The notes: generated from the sequence alone by a model not told the origin. DNA of 64,000 bases from Falsihalocynthiibacter arcticus (GCF_000812665.2 NZ_CP014327.1:930001-994000); one strand, 5' to 3'. Positions 52,295-62,517 are shown, counted from the stretch's first letter. A program made the numbers and translations.

Positions 52295-53721
52295 TCCGTC
52301 AGTTCCTCGCGCAGCAGTATAATTTCGATGCGCCGATTTTCAGCGCGGCCTTCCGACGTATCATTACTCGCAATCGGATCCGTATCAGAGCGCCCTTCGG
52401 CGACCAAACGGCTGGCGTCATCCAATTCAGGTGAAATGCTTTTGCGAACCATCTCCGCACGGGCCAACGACAAAGCCATGTTGTTTTTAAACCGCGCCGA
52501 CCGAATGGGCGAACTGTCAGAATGTCCGGCGATAATCACCTGTCCTCTGGTGTCATTGAGCGCGTTGGCAACCCGGGAGAGCGGCACCAAGAAGGCAGGA
52601 GTGAGCGAATCCGATGCGGATTTGAACATGTCCTTGCCCTTAATCCGCACTGTAATAGTGTTGGCGTCCTGAAAAACAGAAACCAATCCCTCGTCGATTT
52701 CAGCCTTCAAAATCTCCGACACACGGTCTTTCTGCGCGATAACTTCTACAGAAGGTTCAACCACAACAGGCGGCGCGCGCCGTTCCAATTCGGCAATACC
52801 CGTGGGATCAATCACCGTGAATTGCGCCAATATTTTGTCCGTAGAGTTCGACAATAGGTTTGAAAGCACCAGAAACACGATCGTCATAACGGCGGCCAGT
52901 GCGCCCACCGATATCCAGAAAGGCTTCCACGCTGACAACTGGCGCAACGGTTTATTCAACCCCATCCAATGAGGCGACAGATCATGCTCGATGTCACCCT
53001 TTTGCGTGCGAATAATCCGCGCGAGCCCCGTGCGGATGTTCATATGTTTATCAACGCCGCCGGCTTCGACTCTCAAACGGCCCTCGAACCCCAGCGATAA
53101 ACACACATATAGGAATTCCAACAGGTCGATATTTTGCGCGGGGTCTTTTTCAAGACGTGCAAGAAGATCATAAAAACGGTCGCCGCCGACAGTTTCACGA
53201 TGGAAAGTCGCGACCAAAGATTGCTGGCCCCACGTAGAAGCGCCACCCCACGGCGTGTTGAGGACAACATCGTCCAATGTGGCACAAATGGCGTAGCGCG
53301 CAACTTTGATCGTTTGCGGATCGATCTTGGCTTGCATGGCGCGGTTTTCAAAAGCCCGCACTTCCGCAATCACCGAACGGCGCATGGTTTCTGGATCGGC
53401 ATGCTGGGCGCGGTTGCGAATACGGCTTACGAGGGAAAACAACGTTGAAGCTGCGGCATGGATCGGATTGAGGCCCGTAAAATCCTCGACTGCGGATTGA
53501 TCTTGCTGAGGTGGCGGCGTGCTTGGGGCGGGCGCCGCTGGCGCGGGAGCGGGCGCGTTAAACCCTGCGGGGTCATTGTAATCCACAGGACTAGGAGCCG
53601 CCGGAGCCGGAGCAGGCGTCGTGCCAAAAGGAGCAGACGCAGGCCTGCGCCCCCCCGGATTGGGGCGGATCACTGTGCGTTCGTTGTCGTTTGGTTCCGC
53701 AAATGGGTCGTCATCTGACAT
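52291..53721 (-). CDS. tssL: TssL (DotU), long form with C-terminal OmpA domain
   Basis: An inner-membrane T6SS subunit of 476 residues. The N-terminal 80 residues are disordered and Pro/Ala-rich. They include T16 in ERTVI, a candidate PpkA phosphorylation site. The helical DotU domain spans about 90-265 (PIHAAASTLFSLVSRIRN), a single membrane helix is at about 277-300, and a C-terminal OmpA-like domain (VIIAGHSDSSPIRSARFK) binds peptidoglycan. Agrobacterium TssL is phosphorylated near its N-terminus (Thr14) and then binds the FHA protein; the same layout is seen here. The start ATG is at 53721. Confidence 0.95.
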   Translation of the reverse strand: MSDDDPFAEPNDNERTVIRPNPGGRRPASAPFGTTPAPAPAAPSPVDYNDPAGFNAPAPAPAAPAPSTPPPQQDQSAVEDFTGLNPIHAAASTLFSLVSRIRNRAQHADPETMRRSVIAEVRAFENRAMQAKIDPQTIKVARYAICATLDDVVLNTPWGGASTWGQQSLVATFHRETVGGDRFYDLLARLEKDPAQNIDLLEFLYVCLSLGFEGRLRVEAGGVDKHMNIRTGLARIIRTQKGDIEHDLSPHWMGLNKPLRQLSAWKPFWISVGALAAVMTIVFLVLSNLLSNSTDKILAQFTVIDPTGIAELERRAPPVVVEPSVEVIAQKDRVSEILKAEIDEGLVSVFQDANTITVRIKGKDMFKSASDSLTPAFLVPLSRVANALNDTRGQVIIAGHSDSSPIRSARFKNNMALSLARAEMVRKSISPELDDASRLVAEGRSDTDPIASNDTSEGRAENRRIEIILLREELTE

Positions 53722-53739
53722 CGTTATCTCACAATTCTT

Positions 53740-55080
53740 CTAGCTCTTACGGATCGCCCAGAGCTCCATTTTAAGCCCCGGATACTCTCCAGACACATGC
53801 ACGGCGATGCCGCCCGAAGTGGTCATTTTCCCCCAATAGGGGTTGGTGCCATCGAGTTCATAGTACACACAATTCGCGTTGAATGGGATTTGGCGCGGAG
53901 CCACGGGAAGGGGCCGCATCGGAATGCCAGGCAAAGCCGAGTTGACCAACTGGCGAATTTCCTCAACAGGGCCAATCTTGGATTGCCCTACGAAATGCCG
54001 CCGCAAGTTTTCGGCAGGAATATCCGCGCTCACGGCAAGGACAAATCCAGCCGTGCTCAATAGTTTACGATCCGCAATCACACCAACGGAAATTCCGTAT
54101 TTACGTGGATCAAGCGGGATGGAAACCGCTGTTTGCTCCAACACAGCAGAGAGGTACTGGCGCAAAAGTCGGATTACGGGCGCGAATGTCGCCGAGAGAT
54201 CGTGGTGCTGGTACGCCGGAAATTGCGGCGGGTGTTTTTCCGGTGCCATGAACGTCGAAAGCTCGCCTGCCAGCGAAACACAGTCCCGATAAAATTGAAT
54301 GGGGTGTACATTTTCAATCATCTGGAGATGGCGTATCACGGGCAAGACGCGATTGATTGTCTGAAGCAAGAGGAAATCCTGAATTTCCGCCGCCCCTTTT
54401 GCACTGCCACTTTGGCTCATGCGGCCTGACAAAACGGTCATCCGATGGTTCAACAAACCCTCAAGCTCTTGCATAAACCCGTCGAGGGTTTGGGCCGCGC
54501 GCAGGTCAAGACAAGACGGAATAAACGCGCCATCCAAAATCACTTCTTGGTCTGGGCGCACCTCAACAATCCGCGCGATCGGAATGACCAAACGGTCGGC
54601 CAGATCATCAACCTCAAGCGCGAATTGCAGACGTAATTTCCCAACGGTCAGCGTCGCCGCCTTTTTGCCAGAGCCCGTAGTATCGGTAACTTCAACCTCA
54701 GAGGAGCGAAACCGTGTCGCCGACAATTCGGTCCCACTGGTATCGGCTTCGGCTGCGCCCTGACGGCGTTGCGGAACGCTTAAATAGACGACACAATCTT
54801 TGATGCCCGCGGGAACATCGAGCGCTGGCGGGTGATCTTCAACATTTGGCACGCGAAACACGGTGCCGTCCTGTGTCAAACCCGAGCAGGATTTAATCGC
54901 GAATTGACCAACCTTTAGAACGTCTTGATCAATCTCGAGATCAGTAACGCCCCATGCATAGGGTGCAATACGCCGCGCCAAACCGGCAACGAGCGCTTCG
55001 GTGTATCGGTCTGCCTGTTGGAAATGGTGAGGCTGTAAAAACAGCCCCTCGGTCCACAATACTTTGCTATCCCACGACAT
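53740..55080 (-). CDS. tssK: TssK, T6SS baseplate protein
   Basis: A cytoplasmic protein of 446 residues that links the baseplate to the membrane complex. The N-terminal signature KVLWTEGLFLQPHHFQQADR and the mid-region HHDLSATFAPVIRLLRQYL are typical of TssK. Three parts are expected: a shell domain near the N-terminus, a helical stalk, and a C-terminal receptor-binding-like head. It lies between tagH and tssL with short gaps (32 and 18 bp). Confidence 0.95.
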   Translation of the reverse strand: MSWDSKVLWTEGLFLQPHHFQQADRYTEALVAGLARRIAPYAWGVTDLEIDQDVLKVGQFAIKSCSGLTQDGTVFRVPNVEDHPPALDVPAGIKDCVVYLSVPQRRQGAAEADTSGTELSATRFRSSEVEVTDTTGSGKKAATLTVGKLRLQFALEVDDLADRLVIPIARIVEVRPDQEVILDGAFIPSCLDLRAAQTLDGFMQELEGLLNHRMTVLSGRMSQSGSAKGAAEIQDFLLLQTINRVLPVIRHLQMIENVHPIQFYRDCVSLAGELSTFMAPEKHPPQFPAYQHHDLSATFAPVIRLLRQYLSAVLEQTAVSIPLDPRKYGISVGVIADRKLLSTAGFVLAVSADIPAENLRRHFVGQSKIGPVEEIRQLVNSALPGIPMRPLPVAPRQIPFNANCVYYELDGTNPYWGKMTTSGGIAVHVSGEYPGLKMELWAIRKS

Positions 55081-55112
55081 ATAGTTGCTTCAACTCCCAG
55101 CTAGGCTGTGCA

Positions 55113-56564
55113 TCACTTCAACCTATCAAGCTGGTCTTGATAGGCCTTTGCGAATTCATTGCTAAATAGATCTTGGAAATCATTTTCCGCCTGATCCACA
55201 ATCTCTTGGTATTTATGTTCAAAACCGTCCCAATAGCTGGCCTTTTTGTTCGTCAAAGGGGAGCGAAAACCACGATCAGACTCGATCAATTTCACCAGAG
55301 CTTTTGGCTCCATTTTTGCCAAAACCCCCTTCAAGGCGGCTTCCATTCCCGTCATCATTGCGACTTCATGCGCTTTGATATCGGTCAGAGCTTGTTCTGA
55401 CGCAGCGACCGCATCCATGTATCCTTTGGTCGTTGGTTTCACCATACTCTCAATGGCTTGCTCGGGACTAACGGAAAATTTCAACGGGTTGTTCCCGCCA
55501 TGACTGATCATGGTTTGATTAATCCGAAATTCCGATTTGATCGTTGCGCGGGTCATGAGAATTTCGCGCACGCCGAGGATCATCGTGCGCATGACTTTCC
55601 CAAGACGGTCCATCGTTTCCTCAAGAGCATCGTCCGAACAGGATAAAGCCCCCTCGCCCAGCGCGTTCAAAAAGGCACGCGCGGCGCGATCATCCCCTGT
55701 GGTGGCAACCGGTGTCGCAACAGTTTGCGCCGTTAATGTCACTTCAACGCGGGGCGGCGGAGCGACAGGTGCAACATCCAACGGCTCTTCTGGAATTTCA
55801 ACGATGGGCGTGGGAACAGGGGGGACTGCAAAGGGGTCTAAAGGCGAAGCATCCTGTGTGTCTGAACCACCAATCGGGCCCAAATCGCCCAAATCCCAGT
55901 CGTCAGGAATTGCGCTTGACGCTGGGGCGGAAGCTGAGAAGGAGTCCTCCAAAGAGGAAGAATGTTCCGAAATGCTCGCACCCTGATCGCGGTTTTCCTC
56001 TTGCCGAGGCATCATTAGATCATCGTCGTCATCGCCCATCGGCGGCATGAGTCCGTCATCGCCTATCTGGTCGCGTATCACGCTTTGGTGGCCCTGAATC
56101 GGCGTACTCGGACCAAGGAGGTCATCCAAAAAATCATCGCCCGATGAATCGTCTAGGACATCCATAATCTGGGCTGCGCCCGTTGTCAGTGGGGCGGATT
56201 GATAATCAGATTGTGACTCAAAAGAATCCGGAACTCCAGCAGGCACTCCAGCCGCGATCTCGACCAACAACTCATAGGTGCCAATCGACAGAATATCGCC
56301 GTCATTCAAAGGGGTGGGCGTGGGGCCAAGCGCGGCTTTATTGTAATTTAAGAAGGTGCCATTGGTCGAGAAATCAATAACCACAACATTGCCGCCATGA
56401 TCCTCAATCGCACTGTGGCGTCCCGAAATCACTTTGTCGGGGTCGGGCAAAACGAGGTCGTTTTGATCGGATCGCCCAATCGTCATCGACGCTCCAGACA
56501 TCCGAAATGGCTGTGCATTGCCCGGAATGGTACCCGTCGATTGAAAATGTAAGATAACGGTCAT
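55113..56564 (-). CDS. tagH: TagH (Fha), T6SS FHA-domain protein
   Basis: A 483-residue cytoplasmic protein with an N-terminal FHA domain (about 3-95). Its phosphothreonine-binding residues are recognisable in GRSDQNDLVL (30-39), SGRHS (47-51) and STNGTFLN (66-73). An acidic, proline-rich linker follows (about 100-275), and then a C-terminal domain characteristic of TagH (KFSVSPEQAIESMV region). It reads the phosphorylation state set by PpkA and PppA and helps switch on assembly. The start at 56564 is chosen because the FHA domain begins there; the upstream in-frame start would overlap the PAAR gene. Confidence 0.93.
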   Translation of the reverse strand: MTVILHFQSTGTIPGNAQPFRMSGASMTIGRSDQNDLVLPDPDKVISGRHSAIEDHGGNVVVIDFSTNGTFLNYNKAALGPTPTPLNDGDILSIGTYELLVEIAAGVPAGVPDSFESQSDYQSAPLTTGAAQIMDVLDDSSGDDFLDDLLGPSTPIQGHQSVIRDQIGDDGLMPPMGDDDDDLMMPRQEENRDQGASISEHSSSLEDSFSASAPASSAIPDDWDLGDLGPIGGSDTQDASPLDPFAVPPVPTPIVEIPEEPLDVAPVAPPPRVEVTLTAQTVATPVATTGDDRAARAFLNALGEGALSCSDDALEETMDRLGKVMRTMILGVREILMTRATIKSEFRINQTMISHGGNNPLKFSVSPEQAIESMVKPTTKGYMDAVAASEQALTDIKAHEVAMMTGMEAALKGVLAKMEPKALVKLIESDRGFRSPLTNKKASYWDGFEHKYQEIVDQAENDFQDLFSNEFAKAYQDQLDRLK

Positions 56565-56572
56565 TGTAGCGG

Positions 56573-56875
56573 CTATCCCCCCACAAGAACGGTTGGACAT
56601 CCCGGTCCGGCGACAGCGCCACCGTGAGCCGTTGAATCGCCAATCCGCACAAGGGGTCGCCCACCAACCAAAACAGTCGCGGACCCTTTGATCAGAGCAT
56701 CAGGCGGGCCCACGCAAACCGCCATATTTCCAAGCGGAGCGGCAGGCATCATTCCGATCAAAACTGTCGGAACCCCGGGCGGCGCAATCGGCCCCCCAAC
56801 GTGAGGAATCGGCGGAATTCCCGGTGTAACCATCGGGCAAACGTGCATATCAGTAATACGAGCTGCGGGCGTCAA
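56573..56875 (-). CDS. PAAR-domain spike-tip protein
   Basis: A 100-residue PAAR protein that caps the VgrG spike. It shows the usual histidine and cysteine ligand pattern: DMHVCPM near residue 9, then GGPI, MAVCVGPPDALIKGS and GDSTAHGG. It is the minimal form with no N- or C-terminal effector extension. The start is TTG 56875 overlapping the upstream stop (TTGA), with AGGAGAT 7 bp before it. Its genes on both sides, the DUF6931-like gene and tagH, are within 10 bp, so it belongs to the main operon. Confidence 0.93.
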   Translation of the reverse strand: MTPAARITDMHVCPMVTPGIPPIPHVGGPIAPPGVPTVLIGMMPAAPLGNMAVCVGPPDALIKGSATVLVGGRPLVRIGDSTAHGGAVAGPGCPTVLVGG

Positions 56876-57486
56876 GACGGCATCTCCTGTGTGTCTTTTT
56901 GTTTGTTTAACGTAACATTGCCATTGCCGCCACGGGCAATATTCAGCGCTCGGTTGATCAACAATTTCGCCGTCACCGCGATATCCTCGCCCATGCCCAT
57001 TGCGATAATATTCATCCCAAACGCCGACGACTGAGAGGCCCCCGCAGGCGCTGGGTATTGCGCAAGGTTTCCCGGTCCAAGCGTATCCGCACTAAAGACA
57101 ACCGCGATTGCGCAATGCACTGTGTCGTCATCCATATCCGCAAGCTCAACGGCCACACGCGCCGCCTCTCTTGTTTCATCCGAGGGGCTACGCACCCATT
57201 TTTCCGCCGCCAAAAGGGGGGCTGGAAGGCTTTCAACATCTGGCCCAGCAACATCGCGTGCGGCAAGGCATGCCCACCAGCACCGTTCGCGCGGCGGCAA
57301 AGCAACAGACATCAAACGCAAAATATCGATATAGGCTTCCGCGCCGTCGAGTTCCTGTAAAACGGTTGAAACGCTGGCGTTCGCGGGCGCCTTTACTTTG
57401 GTACCCAGTTTCGCGTTCGCCATAGCAAGCAATCGCACGGCGGGCTGATTTGGGACTTTCTTGAGGTCGGTGTAATCTGTCGTCAT
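56872..57486 (-). CDS. DUF6931-like T6SS-associated protein
   Basis: A 204-residue cytoplasmic protein that I assign, from memory of the family, to DUF6931. It is helical and alanine-rich. Recognisable parts are the LPPRERCWWACLAARD motif near residue 63 and a C-terminal AKLLINRALNIARGGNGNV helix. The location between vgrG and PAAR is where spike adaptors and chaperones are usually encoded, so a role in loading PAAR or an effector is likely but not shown. It is neither a lipoprotein nor a toxin as far as I can see. Confidence 0.75.
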   Translation of the reverse strand: MTTDYTDLKKVPNQPAVRLLAMANAKLGTKVKAPANASVSTVLQELDGAEAYIDILRLMSVALPPRERCWWACLAARDVAGPDVESLPAPLLAAEKWVRSPSDETREAARVAVELADMDDDTVHCAIAVVFSADTLGPGNLAQYPAPAGASQSSAFGMNIIAMGMGEDIAVTAKLLINRALNIARGGNGNVTLNKQKDTQEMPS

Positions 57487-57498
57487 CCTGCGCCTCCC

Positions 57499-59597
57499 CT
57501 AGTTGATGGTGGTCAAACCGCCCTTTAAAACAAGCATCGCATCGCCCTTAACTTGGGTCATCGGCGCTTTGGCCTCGATCATAGCGGTGCCCTCTATCTT
57601 GATCATCGGCCCTTTAATGGTAACCCCGCTTGGGTCAATTTTAATGCTTGATGGGCCAACTTTCAAAGTGATCGACTGCATTGCCGTCATGTCAATTTTA
57701 CCAGCCTTTGTGTCCAAAGTGAAATTGCCCATCGAAATCGTGGTGGATTCATTACCGGATTTAATCTCCCGCGTGACGTTGCCTTCCTTGACGGTCTCGG
57801 TCACATTTCCGATAATTACCTGCGTAGACTTCCCCTCGATCGTCTCAGTTTTGTCCTTCTTGATCGCAATCGTTTGTTCGCCCGCTGATACGGTAAATGT
57901 GTGATTACCTTTTTCAATAATCTCATCCAGATTGTTCTCAATCTCAACCTTCATACTCTTTTCGCCATCAGCTTCCGCCTTGAGGCAATCGTCTTCGTAA
58001 GGGTATCCGACCTTGACGTGGGCGCTGTTTTTGATGGTTTGAACGTAGTCCTTTTCGGACTGAAACCGCACCAACTCATCGCCCTTCTTGTCCTCAAACA
58101 TAAGTTCGCTAAAGCCACCGCCGCTCTTGGAGCTGTTGGTTTTCATCCCCATCCGCGTTGCGTTTTTGGGCAATTCATACGGCGGCATGTTGTCTGCGTT
58201 ATATAGCACTCCTGTGCAAATGGGGCGATCGGGGTTTCCTTCCTCAAACTGAATGACAACTTCGTGGCCAATTCTAGGAATTGCAATTGTGCCCCAGTTT
58301 TTACCAGCCACTGGCATCATTGTTCTGATCCAACACGTCGTCTTATCATCGTATTTGCCTTCGCGATCCCAATGGAACTGAACCCTAATACGACCATACT
58401 TATCCGTATGGATTTCCTCGCCACTCGGCCCCGTTACGACGGCGGTTTGAACACCGTGTATTTCTGGTTTAGGAGTAATTTCCGGCATTCTAAAAGCGGC
58501 ATCTTTTCTAACAACTTTGCATTGAATACGTGTGTGCTCATACTCGCTCAGCCCAAAAGCTTCTCGTTCTTTTAGCAAAGGCTTTATTTTGGAACCACTC
58601 CCTGCTTCCAAAAGAAAATATTGCTTGAGTTCAGTTATCATGAAGTCTTCAGACCCCGTGTCGTGCCGAGGATGATCAATCAACTCGAATGTATCACCAA
58701 CACCGAGGTTCAAAATATTTCCCTCGGCACTCCACGATTGAAAGGCTGCGGCCGTCGCATCCATCTGATATTTCGAAAAATTTTCCCCAACTTCAGTTTC
58801 AAGATAGCGGCCTGGATATTTGTAAATTTCGTAATCGCTATAGGTGTGACTGCCACTGTCCTTCGAGGCCACAGATGTGAGATCTGCTTTAGGTCTCTCA
58901 AAATTATAGTCATCCAGAGTTACTTTTCCGCTGACAACCTTCTCCGCCGCGTCCCATCGATAAAAATGGTCCAATTGCAGTTCTGCTTCGTCGTCGCGAA
59001 AGGGAAGTTTGCTGTCGACTTTCACGTTAGAATGCGCCGCGATCGAGTCCGCCAGTACCATTTTCGCCTGACTATCCTTGTATTGAAAAAAGAAGTAAAT
59101 TCCCTCTTCCTCAAGAAGGCGCGTGATGAATTCAAGATCCGTTTCACGGTACTGAACGCAATACTCGCGTACCGCCTCAGCCCCGAAAGGGAAGTTTTCA
59201 AGTTAGCGCTAAAACCGTGTTCGCTCAGGACATTCTTTACAATTTCGGTGGTTGTCTGGTTCTGAAAAATGCGATTGTCCTGCTTTCGAGACAAAAACCA
59301 AATCCATGGTCGAATTTCGGCGAGGTAATGACCATTTCCCGATGACGACCCCAAATATTCCGCACACACGCAAATACCGCAAAAGTACTGCTGTTTTTCG
59401 TCCTCTCCGAAAATCTTGACATCCATACTTTTGCCGACGAACTCACCCAAATCTAACAAGAGATCATTTGACACAAATTCGATCCGCGCTAGGGGCACGC
59501 TATTCATTGCCCCCTCAACGATTCCGGCAATAAGTTTGACAGGAAGTTCTTGCCCATCGGCAGTCATCTCCATGGCATAATTTGATTTGCTTTTCAT
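57499..59597 (-). pseudogene. vgrG: VgrG (TssI) spike protein, frameshifted
   Basis: VgrG forms the trimeric spike of the T6SS. The N-terminal part (from ATG 59597, AAAGGGGGA upstream) and the C-terminal part are in different frames. Frame one leaves the family sequence after LKTSLSG, near 59185. The other frame restores it with AEAVREYCVQYRETDLEFI and continues to 57499. Adding one G to the G4 run (C4 at 59181-59184 on the + strand) gives a continuous 699-residue protein. The gp5-like part is present (TDKYGRIRVQFHWD), as is a C-terminal repeat region of beta-helix type. No effector extension is visible. Either the sequence lacks one base or the gene is truly broken. Confidence 0.9.
59181..59184 (-). 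other. G4 run (C4 on + strand), site of the vgrG frameshift
   Basis: The reading frame of vgrG must shift here. A fifth base would restore it. A stop codon in the second frame at about 59203-59205 limits the possible indel site to this short interval. Confidence 0.8.
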
Positions 59598-59719
59598 GCC
59601 ATCCCCCTTTTGATTACGGCGCCGATCGTGCCCAAGTCAGGCCGATTTTCAGTTTATTCAAAGCTAGCAGGCAAACCCAAGAACCCTCAGGTGTGCCTAC
59701 CATATTCGAGAATGTCTAT

Positions 59720-62473
59720 TTATTCAAAGCTATAGACAAAATCGTGGTCTTTCACATCGATGGACACTTTGGACACATGCTTGCCCTCCATCATGCGCGT
59801 CAAAAATTCCGAAGAAATTTCAGGCAACATGGTGTTGGTCACAATAGTGTCGATCATCCGCCCACCAGACTCAAGTTCCTGACAGCGATTCACAATTTCA
59901 TCAACCACAGCGTCGGTATATTCAAACGGAACACCGTGATTTTCCATGGTCCGCTTTTTGATACGGTTCAATTGAAGGACAGTGATCTTGCCGATCATAT
60001 CCGGAGACAAAGGATAATATGGGATGGTCACAAGACGACCCAACAAGGCTGCTGGGAAAATCTTGAGCAACGGTTCCCGCAGCGCCTTGGTTATACCATC
60101 AATTTCAGGCATCAATTCTGGGTCGGCGCACATATCCATAATCAGGTCAGAGCCCGCATTTGACGTAAGCAAAATCAATGTATTCTTGAAATCGATGACC
60201 CGTCCTTCTCCGTCTTCCATGACACCTTTATCAAAGACTTGGAAAAACACCTCGTGCACATCCGGGTGAGCCTTTTCAACCTCATCCAAAAGCACAACGG
60301 AATAGGGTTTGCGGCGCACAGCTTCGGTCAAAACGCCGCCTTCGCCGTAGCCCACATAGCCGGGAGGTGCCCCTTTCAGGCTGCTGACCGTATGCGCTTC
60401 CTGATATTCGGACATATTGATCGTGATGACATTTTGCTCACCGCCATACAGAACTTCGGCGATTGCCAAAGCGGTTTCCGTTTTGCCCACGCCGGATGTC
60501 CCCGCCAGAAGGAAAACACCAATTGGCTTGGACGGATTGTCCAATTTTGCACGGCTGGTTTGGATACGTTTGGCGATCATTTTCATCGCGTGATCTTGGC
60601 CGATGACCCGCTTGGCGAGATGCGTTTCAAGGTTCAAAACTGTTTCCAGCTCGTCACTCACCATGCGCCCAACCGGAATCCCAGTCCAATCCCCAATAAC
60701 CGTCGCGACGGCCTGTTCATCGACAATCGGAAGGATCAGGCCTGTTTCGCCTTGAAGCGCCTGAAGTTCGATATTTTTGGCTTTGAGTTGCGCCATCAAC
60801 TCGGCGCGCGCTTCTGCATCCAGAACAGACGTCTCAGCCGCTTGCGCTTCCTCCCCTTCTGGAAGGTCTTCACTTTGCACAGCCTCCGCCACGGGATCAT
60901 TCGCAGTATCAACCGCCGCCGCGCCTTCGCGCAACTGAGCTCGCAAGTCGAGGATGTCTTTGACGACAACCTTCTCCGCTTCCCAACGCACATCCAGCTC
61001 AGCGAGACGCGTTTCTTCGGATTTCTTGAGTTCCGAAATGACCATACGCCGATCTTCGACGTCATAACCGGCGGTACCATCGCGGTCGATAATCTCAAGC
61101 TCGGTGGTCAAAGAATCGATGCGCTTGCGGCAATCATCAACTTCGGCTGGAACGGCGTGTTGGCTAATCGCGACCCGCGCACAGGTTGTATCAAGCACGC
61201 TTACCGATTTGTCGGGCAATTGGCGGGCGGGTATATACCGCGCTGACATCTTAACTGCAGCTTCGATTGCCTCATCAAGGACCTGAACGCCGTGGTGTTT
61301 CTCGAGCATCGACGCGATGCCCCGCATCATCAAAATCGCCTTAGGGACACTGGGCTCTTCCACTGCAACCACTTGGAAACGACGCGACAATGCCGGATCT
61401 TTTTCGATATGTTTTTTATACTCGGCCCAAGTTGTCGCGCCAATCGTTCTAAGTGTACCACGTGCCAACGCAGGTTTGAGCAAGTTGGCGGCATCGCCCG
61501 TTCCCGCAGCGCCACCCGCACCAACAAGCGTGTGCGTCTCGTCGATAAACATAATGATCGGCGTCGCCGAGGCCTGAACTTCTTCAATAACAGCCTTAAG
61601 ACGGTTTTCAAACTCGCCCTTCATTGAGGCACCCGCCTGCAATAGACCCACATCAAGCGCCAAAAGGCGTGCGCCTTGCAACGCAGGCGGTACATCGCCG
61701 CGGGCAATCCGAAGGGCAAAGCCTTCAACGACCGCCGTTTTACCAACACCCGCCTCGCCCGTGAGGATCGGGTTGTTTTGCCGACGCCGCATAAGCACAT
61801 CGACAATCTGGCGAATTTCCTGATCGCGCCCAACAATAGGGTCGATTTTGCCGTCTTTGGCTTGCTGGGTCATATCTGTGCAATACTGCTGAAGGGCCTC
61901 TTCCTTGCCCATCGACGCAGGCGACATCGCGCCTGATGCTTCACCCGGAACCGCACCGCCACCCGTGTGCGATCCATCCATCGCTACCAATGACTCTTCA
62001 GGGGACCCTTCTGTGATGGTGGCGAAATTATCGGCCAAATCATCTGGAAGGATGCGTGCGAACTCTTTTGAAATCCCGAGGAAAATATTCTGCAACTGCT
62101 TGGTTTTCATCATCCCAAGAACCAAGTGACCGGTGCGAACTTGCGACGCTGAATACAACAGCGAGCCATAAACCCATGCCCGCTCCATCGCATCTTCGAG
62201 GTGCTGGGACAGGTCGGAAATCGTGCTTGCTCCACGCGGAAGCGCATCCAATGCGCGCGTCATATCCGAAGCAAGGCGCGATTGATCGACTTTGTAATGC
62301 GTGATGATTTTATGAAAATCGCTGTCAGGAAGCTGTACGATTTGCGCCAACCAATGTACGATTTCAACATAGGGGTTGCCCCGCATTTTGCAAAAAACTG
62401 TGGCACCCTCGACGGATTTATACCCCAGCGAATTCAGCTTTCCAAACAAAGCAACGCGACTGATCTCGGTCAT
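59720..62473 (-). CDS. clpV: ClpV (TssH), T6SS sheath-recycling AAA+ ATPase
   Basis: A hexameric ATPase of 917 residues that disassembles the contracted TssB/TssC sheath. The N-terminal repeat domain (about 1-160) binds the sheath. The first AAA+ module has Walker A at 239-246 (GEAGVGKT). A coiled-coil middle region (about 470-620) has an unusually acidic insert with many Glu/Ala residues. A second module has GTSGVGKTE. Its C-terminus (KVSIDVKDHDFVYSFE) matches the family. It is separated from vgrG by 122 bp, the largest gap in the cluster. Confidence 0.96.
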   Translation of the reverse strand: MTEISRVALFGKLNSLGYKSVEGATVFCKMRGNPYVEIVHWLAQIVQLPDSDFHKIITHYKVDQSRLASDMTRALDALPRGASTISDLSQHLEDAMERAWVYGSLLYSASQVRTGHLVLGMMKTKQLQNIFLGISKEFARILPDDLADNFATITEGSPEESLVAMDGSHTGGGAVPGEASGAMSPASMGKEEALQQYCTDMTQQAKDGKIDPIVGRDQEIRQIVDVLMRRRQNNPILTGEAGVGKTAVVEGFALRIARGDVPPALQGARLLALDVGLLQAGASMKGEFENRLKAVIEEVQASATPIIMFIDETHTLVGAGGAAGTGDAANLLKPALARGTLRTIGATTWAEYKKHIEKDPALSRRFQVVAVEEPSVPKAILMMRGIASMLEKHHGVQVLDEAIEAAVKMSARYIPARQLPDKSVSVLDTTCARVAISQHAVPAEVDDCRKRIDSLTTELEIIDRDGTAGYDVEDRRMVISELKKSEETRLAELDVRWEAEKVVVKDILDLRAQLREGAAAVDTANDPVAEAVQSEDLPEGEEAQAAETSVLDAEARAELMAQLKAKNIELQALQGETGLILPIVDEQAVATVIGDWTGIPVGRMVSDELETVLNLETHLAKRVIGQDHAMKMIAKRIQTSRAKLDNPSKPIGVFLLAGTSGVGKTETALAIAEVLYGGEQNVITINMSEYQEAHTVSSLKGAPPGYVGYGEGGVLTEAVRRKPYSVVLLDEVEKAHPDVHEVFFQVFDKGVMEDGEGRVIDFKNTLILLTSNAGSDLIMDMCADPELMPEIDGITKALREPLLKIFPAALLGRLVTIPYYPLSPDMIGKITVLQLNRIKKRTMENHGVPFEYTDAVVDEIVNRCQELESGGRMIDTIVTNTMLPEISSEFLTRMMEGKHVSKVSIDVKDHDFVYSFE

Positions 62474-62517
62474 AATATTGTCCTTCCCATTACAGCTGCC
62501 CTGCTAAATTTCGGCTG

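Noticed and set aside
57499-59061. The C-terminal VgrG frame as a complete separate gene starting at 59061
   Set aside because: The open frame continues upstream with VgrG family sequence (REYCVQYRETDLEFI), so the internal ATG is not a natural start.
60239-61246. Long + strand open frame inside clpV
   Set aside because: It is antisense to a conserved AAA+ ATPase and shows no recognisable domain or ribosome-binding site.
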